Origin: Bradyrhizobium sp. ARR65 | Lineage (GTDB): Bacteria > Pseudomonadota > Alphaproteobacteria > Rhizobiales > Xanthobacteraceae | DNA: 64,000 bases | Reading direction: 5' to 3' | Assembly (NCBI RefSeq): GCF_000472385.1 | Contig: NZ_AWZU01000008.1 | Span: forward strand, 1-64,000 | In this document: in pieces, positions 18,276 through 26,818 of the stretch | How positions within the stretch are numbered: the first letter of the stretch is position 1 | Layout of the letters: each line of letters starts with the position of its first letter | Notes under the pieces: model-generated | What the model saw: only the letters and a program-made list of their open reading frames with translations | Databases searched by the model: none | Told to the model about the DNA's origin: nothing | Program-made: the position numbers and the translations under genes

Positions 18276-18566
18276 ATGACCGATCACGACAGCAATCGCG
18301 CCAGTGGAGCTAGTAGCTGCAGCGTTTCAAGAAACGTCCAATTATCCATCCTTCGGCTGACGCTTGATCATCTTGACCCACAACTAAAGAGGATGCGGAA
18401 GAGCGACGGCGAGAGTGTTCTGGAGGCTCTCATAGAAAAGAGCCGTACAAGCACGTTCATTCGCGAGGTGGTGGAGCGTCAGCTAAAGCGACGGGAACAA
18501 GGAGAGCAATGGTTCGCCCGCGTTGAGCAAATGGTTCAAACTCTTCGTGCCGCAGACCGCGAATAG
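18276..18566 (+). CDS. hypothetical 96-residue protein
   Basis: The ATG at 18276 starts a mainly helical, charged protein. The central part (LDHLDPQLKRMRKSDGESVLEALIEKSR) and the C-terminal part (REVVERQLKRREQGEQWFARVEQMV) suggest two helices. There are no cysteines except Cys16 and there is no membrane segment. The family is not recognised. It is the only plausible gene between the small membrane protein and the recombinase remnant. Confidence 0.45.
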   Translation: MTDHDSNRASGASSCSVSRNVQLSILRLTLDHLDPQLKRMRKSDGESVLEALIEKSRTSTFIREVVERQLKRREQGEQWFARVEQMVQTLRAADRE

Positions 18567-18722
18567 AAGTGCGAACTTGCAGTATTAGGAAGCAAGCACC
18601 AAATTCAGGATTGGCGTGTTGCGGCCTGAGCACATTTGGAGGTCGGGTGGCCACCCTTCTTTTGGCGCGGTGGAAGTATCTAGGAGCCCCTCCCAGGAAA
18701 ATAGATTGGCGGCCACGCGATG

Positions 18723-18900
18723 TCACAGGCGTTCGATCAGGCGCGCCACCTGCGTCGGCGGCCACTGGCCTGATCCGCGTGCGGTGGGAATGCCTTGTGC
18801 GTTCAGTCCATCCGCAATGGCGCGCAGTGACGTTGCGCCGGCCTCCTGCAGCGCTTTGATGGTCGGTGCGAATCGGCAGCCCGCACCGCCGCGCATTCCT
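18723..18900 (-). pseudogene. serine recombinase C-terminal remnant
   Basis: The minus strand reads PTIKALQEAGATSLRAIAD, GLNAQGIPTARGSGQW and PPTQVARLIERL, then a stop codon. This is the DNA-binding tail of resolvase/invertase-type serine recombinases, in which a helix-turn-helix recognises the cross-over site. The catalytic domain is absent. The remnant lies about 400 bases before the SPFH/permease cluster and may mark the edge of an acquired segment. Confidence 0.7.
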
Positions 18901-18980
18901 GTAGCGCCCGCGTCCCAGCAGTGCGAGCCTTCCGAGCCGTTAGCAACGTCGCCATAGATCGGCGGGCCCGGACTTCGCAT

Positions 18981-19282
18981 CAGGCACAGAAGCGGAAGTG
19001 GTCCCCGACTCGAAGAGGACTCCTCACTCGCGACGCTTTCGGACTACTTTCGCCGCGATCTGATCTTCCGCGATGACTCCAGTGGCTCATATCCAAACGT
19101 TAGAGCCAATCGTAGTGAGATCCGACTCGGCCGTCTTGCGAGTTCAAGACATTGCCCAAAGGTTACATTGTAACATCACACTGCTTCTGAAGCCGCACAG
19201 GTAAGCCAGTGTCATCGGCGCAAGGCGCCAATCGCTCTCTTGCCGTTGATGCGGCAGGGCTGTACTCTTTTGAGAAGCCGCC
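18981..19282. promoter_or_regulatory. upstream region of the SPFH cluster with palindrome
   Basis: This stretch holds no gene. It contains a perfect palindrome, GTTACATTGTAAC (19162-19174), with 6-base arms around one central base. It lies about 110-170 bases before the possible starts of the first SPFH gene and is a good operator candidate for the whole cluster. Confidence 0.45.
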
Positions 19283-20305
19283 GTGGGGCTGTGGCGACGA
19301 CTAGTCCGAACGCTTTTGACTCAGCGCAGCGGAATGGTCATGGCTCGATTCCTTCATAAACTCTTCGGCACTTGGCCGTATCGGCGCGCTCTCTTCGCTC
19401 TTGCAGCGATAGGTTTGATCGCTGCGGTTTCCAGCCTTTGCATATTCACCGTAGACAGTGCGGAGTACGCGATCGTCACCGACTTCGGCAAGCCCACGCA
19501 AGTGCTGACAGAGCCGGGACTTGGGTTCAAGCATCCATTGCAGAGCGTCTGGGGGTTCGATCGTCGGCTGTTTGTCTACGCTTCTTCGCCGAACGAATTC
19601 CTGACTGTTGAGAAAACGCCAGTGGTAGCATCGGGTACCGTGTTGTGGCGCGTGGCCGATCCGAAGCGATATTTTGAGACTGTCATCGACAGACGGGGTG
19701 CCGAATCCAGACTAGGCGACATCCTTTCCGCGGAACTGGGGGCCGCTATCGGGAGCAATCGCCTCGTCGCGTTTGTCTCGACGGATGCCTCAGCCTACCG
19801 AGCGGACGCCATTGCCGCCGAGATTGCCCATCGGTGTAACGTCATCGCATTGCGGGACTACGGAATCGAAGTCGTCGACGTACAGCTGCGCGGGTTCGAC
19901 TTTCCCAAGCAAAATCGGCTCCGCCTGTACGCCAGGATGAAATCCGAGCGCGGTCGCATCAGCATGCTTTATCGTTCGGAGGGAGAGGAAGAGGGGCTCA
20001 AGGTGCGAGCCGGCGCAGAGGAGCAGAAGGCGCTCATCCTCGGGAAGGCAATTGAGCTCGCGCAACAGCGCCGCGGCGAAGGCGAGGGCGAAGCGGCGCG
20101 GATTTATGCGAAAGCTGTGAGCCGGTCGCCCGAGTTCTACGCTTTTCTTCGTGCCATGGAGACCTCGCGTTCCTTGGCGCGCAAGAACACGACCATGGTG
20201 TTACCGGTCGACTCGCCGCTGTTCGCAGTGCTGCTTGACAGTAGATATTCCAACGGCGGGGCTCCCGCCACCAATGCCATGCGCGAGGAATTGCGCGGGA
20301 AGTAG
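19283..20305 (+). CDS. HflC-like SPFH (band 7) membrane protein, first
   Basis: This is an HflC-type SPFH protein: a single N-terminal membrane helix (ALFALAAIGLIAAVSSLCIF) followed by a periplasmic SPFH domain beginning VDSAEYAIVTDFGKP and PGLGFKHPLQSVWGFDRRL. The C-terminal half has a long charged helix (SERGRISMLYRSEGEEEGL) and the EAARIYAKAVSRSPEFYAFLR motif shared with HflC. HflC and HflK form a cage around the FtsH protease in other bacteria. The start is unsure: GTG at 19283 or ATG at 19334 or 19340, and the ATG pair places the helix closer to the N-terminus as usual. No ftsH is present in the window. It heads the 19.3-25.8 kb cluster. Confidence 0.85.
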   Translation: MGLWRRLVRTLLTQRSGMVMARFLHKLFGTWPYRRALFALAAIGLIAAVSSLCIFTVDSAEYAIVTDFGKPTQVLTEPGLGFKHPLQSVWGFDRRLFVYASSPNEFLTVEKTPVVASGTVLWRVADPKRYFETVIDRRGAESRLGDILSAELGAAIGSNRLVAFVSTDASAYRADAIAAEIAHRCNVIALRDYGIEVVDVQLRGFDFPKQNRLRLYARMKSERGRISMLYRSEGEEEGLKVRAGAEEQKALILGKAIELAQQRRGEGEGEAARIYAKAVSRSPEFYAFLRAMETSRSLARKNTTMVLPVDSPLFAVLLDSRYSNGGAPATNAMREELRGK

Positions 20306-20363
20306 ATGGATTGAAAAAAACCAGCGCGGACGAGCGCAACTAACAACTTAAGGGAGGCACTGA

Positions 20364-21410
20364 ATGCTTAACCTCCATATGGCGTCGAGAGAGACGTGGC
20401 GATGGTTGCCGGTCGTATTGCTGTTGTCCAGTGCCGCGGTTTCGGCGACACGGCCAGTTGCTGCGGCCGAGGTGAATTACGATCCTGGCGACAAGGTCTA
20501 TTTCACTTACTGCTATGCCCATCCTCCGGCACTTCGCATCAAACCCGGAGACTCGGTGACCACCACCACGCGTGACGCCTCCAACGACGTATTCTCGGTG
20601 TCCGACAATACCGTCTTGTCAAAGCTCGACCTGACCAAGGTCAATCCGCAGACGGGTCCGTTCTATATCGAGGGTGCCGAACCCGGCGACACTCTGGAGG
20701 TCCATATCGACAGCATCGATCTGAACCGCGACTGGGGATGGGGCGCCTCAATCCCCAACTTCGGGCTGCTTGCGCCCGAGTACAAGACCGCGATGGTGAC
20801 GCCGCCTGTGCCCGACCGCTTGTTCGTCTGGCATCTCGACAACAGCCGCAAGGTCGCCAGGCTCGACATGCCGAACAGCAAGATCGGCAAAGTAGAGGTT
20901 CCGATCAGGCCCTTCTTCGGCACCATCGGCACGGCTCCGGCAGGCAAGGAGTGCATCAGCTCGCTCTATCCGGGGGCTTATGGCGGCAACATGGATTTCA
21001 ATGAGGTTGTCGCCGGGGTCACGATGCAGTTTCCGGTGTTCGAACCAGGTGCGTTGTTCATGCTGGGCGACGGGCATTCCGCCCAGGGCGACGGAGAGAT
21101 CGACGGTGCCGCGATCGAGACCCCATTCAAAGTCAAATTCACAGTCAACCTGATCAAGGGTAAGAAGATCAACTGGCCCCGCCTAATGAACGACAATGAG
21201 ATCATGTCGATCGGCAGCACCCGGCCTCTGATCGACGCGCTGCGGCTTGGCTGCGTGGACATGGTCGACTGGCTGATGACCGACTATGGCTTCGATCGGT
21301 ACGAAGCGGTTGAACTGCTTGGTCAGGCGGCTCATCTCTACATCGCCAACGTTGTGGATCCGCAGTTTTCTGTGGCTTGCGCGTTGAACAAGAAATATCT
21401 GCCCAGGTGA
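20364..21410 (+). CDS. exported acetamidase/formamidase-family protein
   Basis: This protein of the FmdA/AmdA family, whose members hydrolyse formamide or acetamide to ammonia and the acid, has 348 residues. Most family members are cytoplasmic, but this one has an N-terminal signal sequence (LPVVLLLSSAAVSATRPVAAAE), so a periplasmic location is predicted. Family signatures include RIKPGDSVTTTTRDA, GPFYIEGAEPGDTLEVHI, MDFNEVVAGVTMQFPVFEPG and LFMLGDGHSAQGDGE. The ribosome site GGGAGG is well placed. It sits between the first HflC-like gene and the permease-HflK fusion on the same strand. The substrate is unknown, and its role in the cluster is not obvious. Confidence 0.87.
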   Translation: MLNLHMASRETWRWLPVVLLLSSAAVSATRPVAAAEVNYDPGDKVYFTYCYAHPPALRIKPGDSVTTTTRDASNDVFSVSDNTVLSKLDLTKVNPQTGPFYIEGAEPGDTLEVHIDSIDLNRDWGWGASIPNFGLLAPEYKTAMVTPPVPDRLFVWHLDNSRKVARLDMPNSKIGKVEVPIRPFFGTIGTAPAGKECISSLYPGAYGGNMDFNEVVAGVTMQFPVFEPGALFMLGDGHSAQGDGEIDGAAIETPFKVKFTVNLIKGKKINWPRLMNDNEIMSIGSTRPLIDALRLGCVDMVDWLMTDYGFDRYEAVELLGQAAHLYIANVVDPQFSVACALNKKYLPR

Positions 21411-21507
21411 CACGACGGTGTCAGCGGCCGCGCCCGCAGGTGCGGCGGCTGGCCGAAGCTGGACAGAGCATCGGTCCGGGAAAACCGTTTGAAAACGGGC
21501 GACTGGG

Positions 21508-23703
21508 ATGGTCAGCTTTTTGTTCGATGTCCTTCACGAAACCTGGGAGATCCTGGAAGACGCTTCGGTCTTTCTTCTCTTTGGTTTCCTGCTTGCCGGC
21601 TTGCTGGCCGTCCTGGCGCCAGGTGCGCTGCTGACCCGGCTGGTCGGAACCGGAAAGATCAAATCGGTGCTCTGGGGATCAGTGCTCGGCGCACCGATAC
21701 CCTTATGCTCCTGCGGCGTCCTGCCAACTGCACTCGGGCTTCGCAAGGAAGGAGCGACCCCAGGTGCCACCATAGCATTTCTGGTCGCGACCCCCGAAAC
21801 GGGAGTCGACAGTATCAGCCTGACGTACGCGCTGACCGATCCACTCATGACGGTGTTCCGACCGGTGGCCGGGGTTGCAACGGCAATCGTTGCTGGCCTC
21901 GCCACAAATTTGTTCGGTGCGCCGCACGCCAGAACGCCCGAACCGCATCCGACACCGGACACAACCGCGTGTAGGGACAGCGACCAGTGTCATGCGAGCG
22001 AGGAGCTTCAAAGACGACATGATACTGTGGGGCACCATCACGAACACCTCTGCGAGCCCGATTTGCGGCCCCATCCTGGCACCACGCACGTCGATGCGGT
22101 CGTCAATGCGACGCGGCGTATCATCCGTTATGGATTTGTCGAACTGCTCGACGATGTCAGCTGGTGGCTCGCTTTGGGCATCGTTCTTTCCGCAGTGGCC
22201 GTGGTGGCGATTCCAGAGCAGTTGTTTGAGGGGTCCTGGGGCGCCGGCGTGATCTCGATGTTGCTGATGTTTGTCTTGAGCATCCCTCTCTACACCTGCG
22301 CTTCGTCCTCTACGCCTATGGCCGCGGCATTGGCGCTCAAAGGATTGAGCCCGGGCGCAGTGCTTGTTTTTCTGCTTGCGGGCCCGGCTACGAACATCAG
22401 CAGCATCGTCGTCCTGTTGAAAGTCTTGGGGCGCCGCGTAGTGGCGGCCTACCTGATCGCTGTCGCTATCTTCACTCTTGCAGCCGGTTTCGGCCTTAAC
22501 GCGATATATCATGCGTGGAGTCTCGATCCACGAACAACGTTCGGCGCGGCGGCCGGCTTTGTGCCCGATGTCGTCAAGATCGCGGGAGCTGTGCTGCTTA
22601 GCTGTCTGCTGATCCTCAGCATGTGTCGGACGCACGTTCCAGAGGAATGGGGCTGGCTGCGGGACCGAGCCGCGAGTCTAACGGGCATTGTGGTTACCCT
22701 GCGCGGTCTTGGCTACACGGCCGCGATCGCGGCGGCGCTACTCTGGCTTGGCAGCGGATTCTTCACGGTCGCGCCGGGCCAAATCGGAATGAGGATTCAG
22801 TTCGGCCGCATATTGGCGTCGGATCTCCAGCCTGGCCTGCACTTCAGGTGGCCCTGGCCGGTCGAGAGTCACCGCCTCATCGTGCTGAACAGCGTGCGAC
22901 GTATCGAGTTCGGACTTGCACCGGAACAGTCACGGGCCGATGCCACGCGCGCGCAACTTCGTGGCCGGCTTGCGTTCGGAGCGAACCCGGCTCCGCAGGT
23001 AGCGGCGAGCGGCGTCTGGTTCCAGAAGGAGATGATGCCGGGCGACTCCTTTCTGCTTACCGGGGACGCCAACCTCATAAATCTGAGGTCGACGGCTCAC
23101 TACCGAGTCAAGGACGCGCTCGCATTCGCTTATCATCTCGCCGAACCAGAGGCCCTGGTGCGCAGCACGATCCTGGCAGCGCTACGGCATGCGGTCGCGA
23201 CCCGCCCCATTGACGCTGTCTACACCACTGCGCGCGAAGACATAGAGCGCGAGACGCGTGCGACCGCCCAGTCGATGCTGGACCGCTATCAGGCCGGAAT
23301 CGAGGTGCTTTCAATCAGCCTGCTTTACGACCACCCTCCGGACGAGGTGCATGATGCCTTCCGGGACGTTGCGAGTGCGTTAGAAGACAAACAACGTACG
23401 ATCAACTTGGCGAATGTCTTCGCAGTGGAGAAGATCAATCAAGCGAAAGGCGAAGCGGCAGCGATGACCGAAGGTGCCCTTTCCTTCAAGGAGCAGCGGA
23501 TCGCAACGGCCCAAGCCGAGTCAAACGCCTTCGCGCTCCGCCTTGAAGCTTATGAGCGCGCTCCCGAGCTTACCAAGTTCCGGCTGCAACTTGAAACGCT
23601 CGAACAAGTGCTGCCGGGCATGCGGAAGTTTGTACGACCCGCCAGTGGAGAGGTGAAAGACCTCGACATGTGGCTCGTGCAGCCTTTTGGCCAAAGCAAG
23701 TAG
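21508..23703 (+). CDS. metal-type permease fused to HflK-like SPFH domain
   Basis: This 731-residue protein joins two families. Residues 1 to about 375 are a DUF318/ArsP (SO_0444)-type permease with two repeats: CSCGVLPTALGLRKEGATPG (67-86) and YTCASSSTPMAAALALKG (262-279), then GPATNIS (292-298). Between the repeats lies a loop rich in His and Cys (about 138-195, with HHHEH at 176-180) that may bind metal. A further helix (about 401-419) leads into an HflK-like SPFH domain starting VAPGQIGMRIQFGR, with the SISLLYDHPPDEVHDAFRDV motif and the coiled C-terminal helix. I find no frameshift at the junction and the frame is continuous. The predicted role is transport of a metal or metalloid ion coupled to a periplasmic SPFH cage. 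Confidence 0.85.
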   Translation: MVSFLFDVLHETWEILEDASVFLLFGFLLAGLLAVLAPGALLTRLVGTGKIKSVLWGSVLGAPIPLCSCGVLPTALGLRKEGATPGATIAFLVATPETGVDSISLTYALTDPLMTVFRPVAGVATAIVAGLATNLFGAPHARTPEPHPTPDTTACRDSDQCHASEELQRRHDTVGHHHEHLCEPDLRPHPGTTHVDAVVNATRRIIRYGFVELLDDVSWWLALGIVLSAVAVVAIPEQLFEGSWGAGVISMLLMFVLSIPLYTCASSSTPMAAALALKGLSPGAVLVFLLAGPATNISSIVVLLKVLGRRVVAAYLIAVAIFTLAAGFGLNAIYHAWSLDPRTTFGAAAGFVPDVVKIAGAVLLSCLLILSMCRTHVPEEWGWLRDRAASLTGIVVTLRGLGYTAAIAAALLWLGSGFFTVAPGQIGMRIQFGRILASDLQPGLHFRWPWPVESHRLIVLNSVRRIEFGLAPEQSRADATRAQLRGRLAFGANPAPQVAASGVWFQKEMMPGDSFLLTGDANLINLRSTAHYRVKDALAFAYHLAEPEALVRSTILAALRHAVATRPIDAVYTTAREDIERETRATAQSMLDRYQAGIEVLSISLLYDHPPDEVHDAFRDVASALEDKQRTINLANVFAVEKINQAKGEAAAMTEGALSFKEQRIATAQAESNAFALRLEAYERAPELTKFRLQLETLEQVLPGMRKFVRPASGEVKDLDMWLVQPFGQSK

Positions 23704-23767
23704 CAAAGAGCTGGAATATGGTGAGCGCTCTCGATCAGGCAAACAACTGATAATCACGGCAGCAAGA

Positions 23768-24772
23768 ATGGCCGAACAAGCCACGACATCCGGACGATTA
23801 AGCATCCTACGTCGGCGTTCCCTGCTCGCCGTAACCGCAGCCTTTACGGTATTGCCACTTGTTTCCTCATTCTTCGTCGTGGACACCACAGAATATGGAG
23901 TTGTCACGCGTTTCGGACGGGTGATCCGGGTCATCGCCGAGCCTGGTCTTCATGTCTCTTTGCCGTTGGATCGGGTTGTGCGGCTGGACAAGCGCATCCT
24001 GTTCTTCCGGTCGGCATCTTCCGAATATCTGACGATCGACAAGAAGAACCTTGGAGTCGATAGCTTAGTCACGTGGCGGATCGCCGACCCAGCTTGCTTT
24101 CTCGCGGCAGTCGCAAGCACGGCCGCTGGCGAGCGGCTTCTGTCGGACATCATCAGGGCGGAGATTGGTGTGGTGCTGGGATCATATCCGGCGTCTGCTC
24201 TCCTTTCCACTGACCCGGCCAAAACTAGTTTCCCGGCGATTACATCGGAAGTCGTTCGCCGCCTCGCAGACGGCGCTCGGTCGGCCTATGGCATCGATGT
24301 GGTCAGCGTCAGCGTGAGCCGGCTCCACCTGCCGGAAGTGAACCGGGAGCACGTCTTCGAACGTATCAAGGCGGAGCGGGCCAAAATCGCCAAGGAGAAC
24401 CGCTCGGCGGGCGAGCTGGAGGCGAAGAGAATCATCGCGGCGGCCGACCACGAGAAGGCCCGCATCGACTCCGACGCTGCCGGACAGGCCGAACGAATCA
24501 AGGCCGAAGCCGACGCCGAGGCTTCGCGCATCTACACTGCCGCTTTCGGGCAAGACCCAGACTTATACGAATTCCTGCGAACCTTGCGGGCCTACGACAG
24601 GATCCTCGACGACAAGACGACTCTCTTCCTTCCCTCCGATGCCAAGGTACTTCGTATGCTCCAATTCGATCGGCGACCGGGCGACGTCGGGCCGTCGCTG
24701 GCACCAACCGGCGAAACGACGACCGGCGCCCATCTCCTGTTGAACAAGAAACCCGAGGGAATCGTCCGGTGA
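23768..24772 (+). CDS. HflC-like SPFH membrane protein, second
   Basis: This is a second HflC-type protein with one N-terminal helix (SLLAVTAAFTVLPLVSSFFV), then VDTTEYGVVTRFGRVIRVI and PGLHVSLPLDRVVRLDKRIL of the SPFH domain. The C-terminal helix region (RIKAERAKIAKENRSAGELE, then EASRIYTAAFGQDPDLYEFL) is the HflC pattern. It starts at ATG 23768, 65 bases after the fusion gene; an alternative TTG at 23687 overlaps that gene. Its stop codon overlaps the GTG start of the next gene (GTGA at 24769), which strongly implies translational coupling. Together with the following HflK-like protein it should form a hetero-oligomer. Confidence 0.87.
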   Translation: MAEQATTSGRLSILRRRSLLAVTAAFTVLPLVSSFFVVDTTEYGVVTRFGRVIRVIAEPGLHVSLPLDRVVRLDKRILFFRSASSEYLTIDKKNLGVDSLVTWRIADPACFLAAVASTAAGERLLSDIIRAEIGVVLGSYPASALLSTDPAKTSFPAITSEVVRRLADGARSAYGIDVVSVSVSRLHLPEVNREHVFERIKAERAKIAKENRSAGELEAKRIIAAADHEKARIDSDAAGQAERIKAEADAEASRIYTAAFGQDPDLYEFLRTLRAYDRILDDKTTLFLPSDAKVLRMLQFDRRPGDVGPSLAPTGETTTGAHLLLNKKPEGIVR

Positions 24773-25761
24773 TATTCGCGCACGATCAGGGCCGCACTCG
24801 CGGGCAAGGACCAAGACAGGCCGCAAAGGATCCGGCGCACGGAGCCGAGGTGCGGCCGCGCTCAGGTTATCGTTACTGGTTCTTTGGCGTCGTTTTGCTT
24901 TTGCTAGGAGTGTATTTGATTTCGGGATTTTACGTCGTCGGGGCCGACCAACGCGCTGTGGTACGCCGTTTTGGGGCCATCGAAGCAGTGGTCGGCCCGG
25001 GCATGCACTATCGCGTTCCATGGCCGGTAGATCGGCTCGATGTCGTCAAGGCGACAAACGTAATGAAGGTTGGAGTGGGATTTACCATCCCGACGGGCGA
25101 CTCGGCCGCGCCCACCGGCATGGAGTTGCTCACAGGCGACACCAATATCGTCAATGCCGCTCTCGTTCTGCAGTATGTTGTTCGCGATCCGGCGGAATTC
25201 CTGTTTCAGATCGAGGATCCACAATCGCTCGTGGAGGCTGTCGCTGAGGGGGTGTTGACCGACACGGTCGTGGGCATGCCGATCGACGAGGTGCTCACCA
25301 GCGGTCGCGTCGCAGTGCAGGAACGTGTCAAGGCGAACACGCAAGAGCTTCTCGACCGCTGGCACAGTGGTGTTCGCATCGTATCTGCGAGCATTATGAG
25401 CCTCACTCTCGACAGGTCTGTTGTCCAGGCGTTTCAAGACGTGGCGGACGCCATGGCCGACCGCGAGAAGGTCATTAACGAGGCGCGCGCCTACGCGAGT
25501 AACCTCATCCCCAAGGCAAGAGGCGAGGCACGCATGCAACGAAGTGAGGCCGAAGCCTACAAACAGCAGCGGGTCGCGGATGCTGTCGGAGAGACGAGCC
25601 GTTTTTCGGCGCTACAGAAGGAGTATGAAACGGCACCCGAGACAAGCAGGACACGCCTATATATGGAAACAATGGAGAAGATCTTGCCCAAGCTCCAGCT
25701 GTATATCGTGGACTCGGACAAGGGACGCGTGCCACTGCATCTGAGGCTGACCAGCCCGTAA
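24769..25761 (+). CDS. HflK-like SPFH membrane protein, second
   Basis: This 330-residue HflK-type protein has a single helix (WFFGVVLLLLGVYLISGFYV), then VVGADQRAVVRRFGAIE and PGMHYRVPWPVDRLDVV of the SPFH domain. TGDTNIVNAALVLQYVVRDP and the FQDVADAMADREKVINEARA segment are typical of HflK. The start is GTG overlapping the previous stop by four bases. The C-terminus is short and lacks the Gly/Pro-rich tail of E. coli HflK. It is the last gene of the cluster, and a 320-base gap follows. A membrane-anchored periplasmic cage role with its HflC partner is inferred from the family. Confidence 0.88.
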   Translation: MIFAHDQGRTRGQGPRQAAKDPAHGAEVRPRSGYRYWFFGVVLLLLGVYLISGFYVVGADQRAVVRRFGAIEAVVGPGMHYRVPWPVDRLDVVKATNVMKVGVGFTIPTGDSAAPTGMELLTGDTNIVNAALVLQYVVRDPAEFLFQIEDPQSLVEAVAEGVLTDTVVGMPIDEVLTSGRVAVQERVKANTQELLDRWHSGVRIVSASIMSLTLDRSVVQAFQDVADAMADREKVINEARAYASNLIPKARGEARMQRSEAEAYKQQRVADAVGETSRFSALQKEYETAPETSRTRLYMETMEKILPKLQLYIVDSDKGRVPLHLRLTSP

Positions 25762-26081
25762 AAAAGATTGCAGTGATTGCCGGCACGACAAATGGCTAGT
25801 ACCGAATGGCTTAAGAAAGACGGCTTCGGGTCATCTGCGCCGATTCGGCCGCGCGCCAGACCTTTGTCTTCCCCTGGCAGGCGACATGTCGACAAACGCT
25901 AGAGTTTCGTCGGTATGGCCGACGGGCGACATCAACGACGGCTCATTCCGTAGTGTTCTCACCCGTTGTGTTATCGGCGGATGGGTCAAAGCTCACGACA
26001 GGCGGTAGGAAAAAAGTTCACAGGCGATGTCGGATAGGCTGACCTTTCTGCGTCCTAGGTTCGCAACAGGACAACCAAACA
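25762..26081. other. non-coding stretch after the SPFH cluster
   Basis: I see no gene and no clear terminator with a U-tract. The region separates the cluster from a decayed SnoaL-like gene. Confidence 0.4.
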
Positions 26082-26385
26082 ATGCCTGAACATGCCAACA
26101 CCGAAGAAGCCTTGATCAAAACCCTTCTTGGGGGCTGGGCAGACGCTGTCCGGCGTCACGATCTTCCCGCGATCCTTGCGTCGCTACCACAAACCCGGCG
26201 CGGGCTTTGATTTCCGAGAACTCGCCATAACCGCGAGCGCGGACGTCGCCTTCGCAGTAGCGATCATGTGGTGTGGACCGGATTCGTCAAGCAACCCCAT
26301 GGACAAGGACGGCTTTCTTTTCAGGCTCTCGGTGGGATTGCGCAAAATCGATGGCAACTGGCGCATTGCGCACGAGCATCACTGA
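26082..26385 (+). pseudogene. SnoaL-like (DUF4440 type) protein, internally deleted
   Basis: The first frame reads MPEHANTEEALIKTLLGGW and ADAVRRHDLPAILA. A different frame then reads GAGFDFRELAITASADVAFA, FRLSVGLRKIDGNWRIAHEH and a stop. Both are parts of the NTF2-like SnoaL/ketosteroid isomerase-type fold. The middle of the domain is missing and the frame changes at about 26180-26200, so a deletion with a frameshift has destroyed the gene. The original role was probably a small-molecule binding or isomerase-like protein. Confidence 0.7.
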
Positions 26386-26684
26386 GTGCCCGCTACAGAC
26401 TGATTCCGCAGGCTAGTCAGCCGGCGCGTCGGCTGTGGGTCAAAACCGGCTGTGGCGAATCGATCTAACCGACGCCCGCTTTACCCCTTAGAGCCGCTCT
26501 CGCTCGCGCGCACAGCGATCTGGTTCGTGCTAACCGTCGGGCGCGCGCGTGTGTTTTGCCGCTAACGAGAGAGCGATTGCACCGCCGAGCTCGATCGCAC
26601 CACCGGCAATGACGCGCTTGAAAAAGCCGGCCCGAGCCGGTGCGGTACCTGCCTGGCACGCAACGACCACGGCGGACAGGATAG
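26386..26684. other. non-coding stretch
   Basis: No gene is supportable. It lies between the SnoaL-like remnant and the toxin-antitoxin remnants and may contain the lost 3' part of the MqsA-like gene. Confidence 0.3.
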
Positions 26685-26795
26685 CAACTCGACCCCGATG
26701 CTCTTGTTCTTGTAGGTGACGATGAACGGGCGAACGCCGCGTCGCAGCGTCTCTCCGGAGACCGGCAGGTCCGTCTTCGATACGGCCATGGTCAT
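26685..26795 (-). pseudogene. MqsA-type antitoxin remnant
   Basis: The minus strand reads SKTDLPVSGETLRRGVRPFI and VTYKNKSIGVEL from an ATG at 26795 or 26789. This resembles the N-terminal part of MqsA-family antitoxins, in which it precedes the GEDM region. After about 37 residues the similarity is lost. It lies just behind the RES toxin remnant, in a cluster of toxin-antitoxin genes. Recognition is from motif memory only. Confidence 0.45.
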
Positions 26796-26818
26796 TTCAC
26801 CTGGGACGATATGATCCG

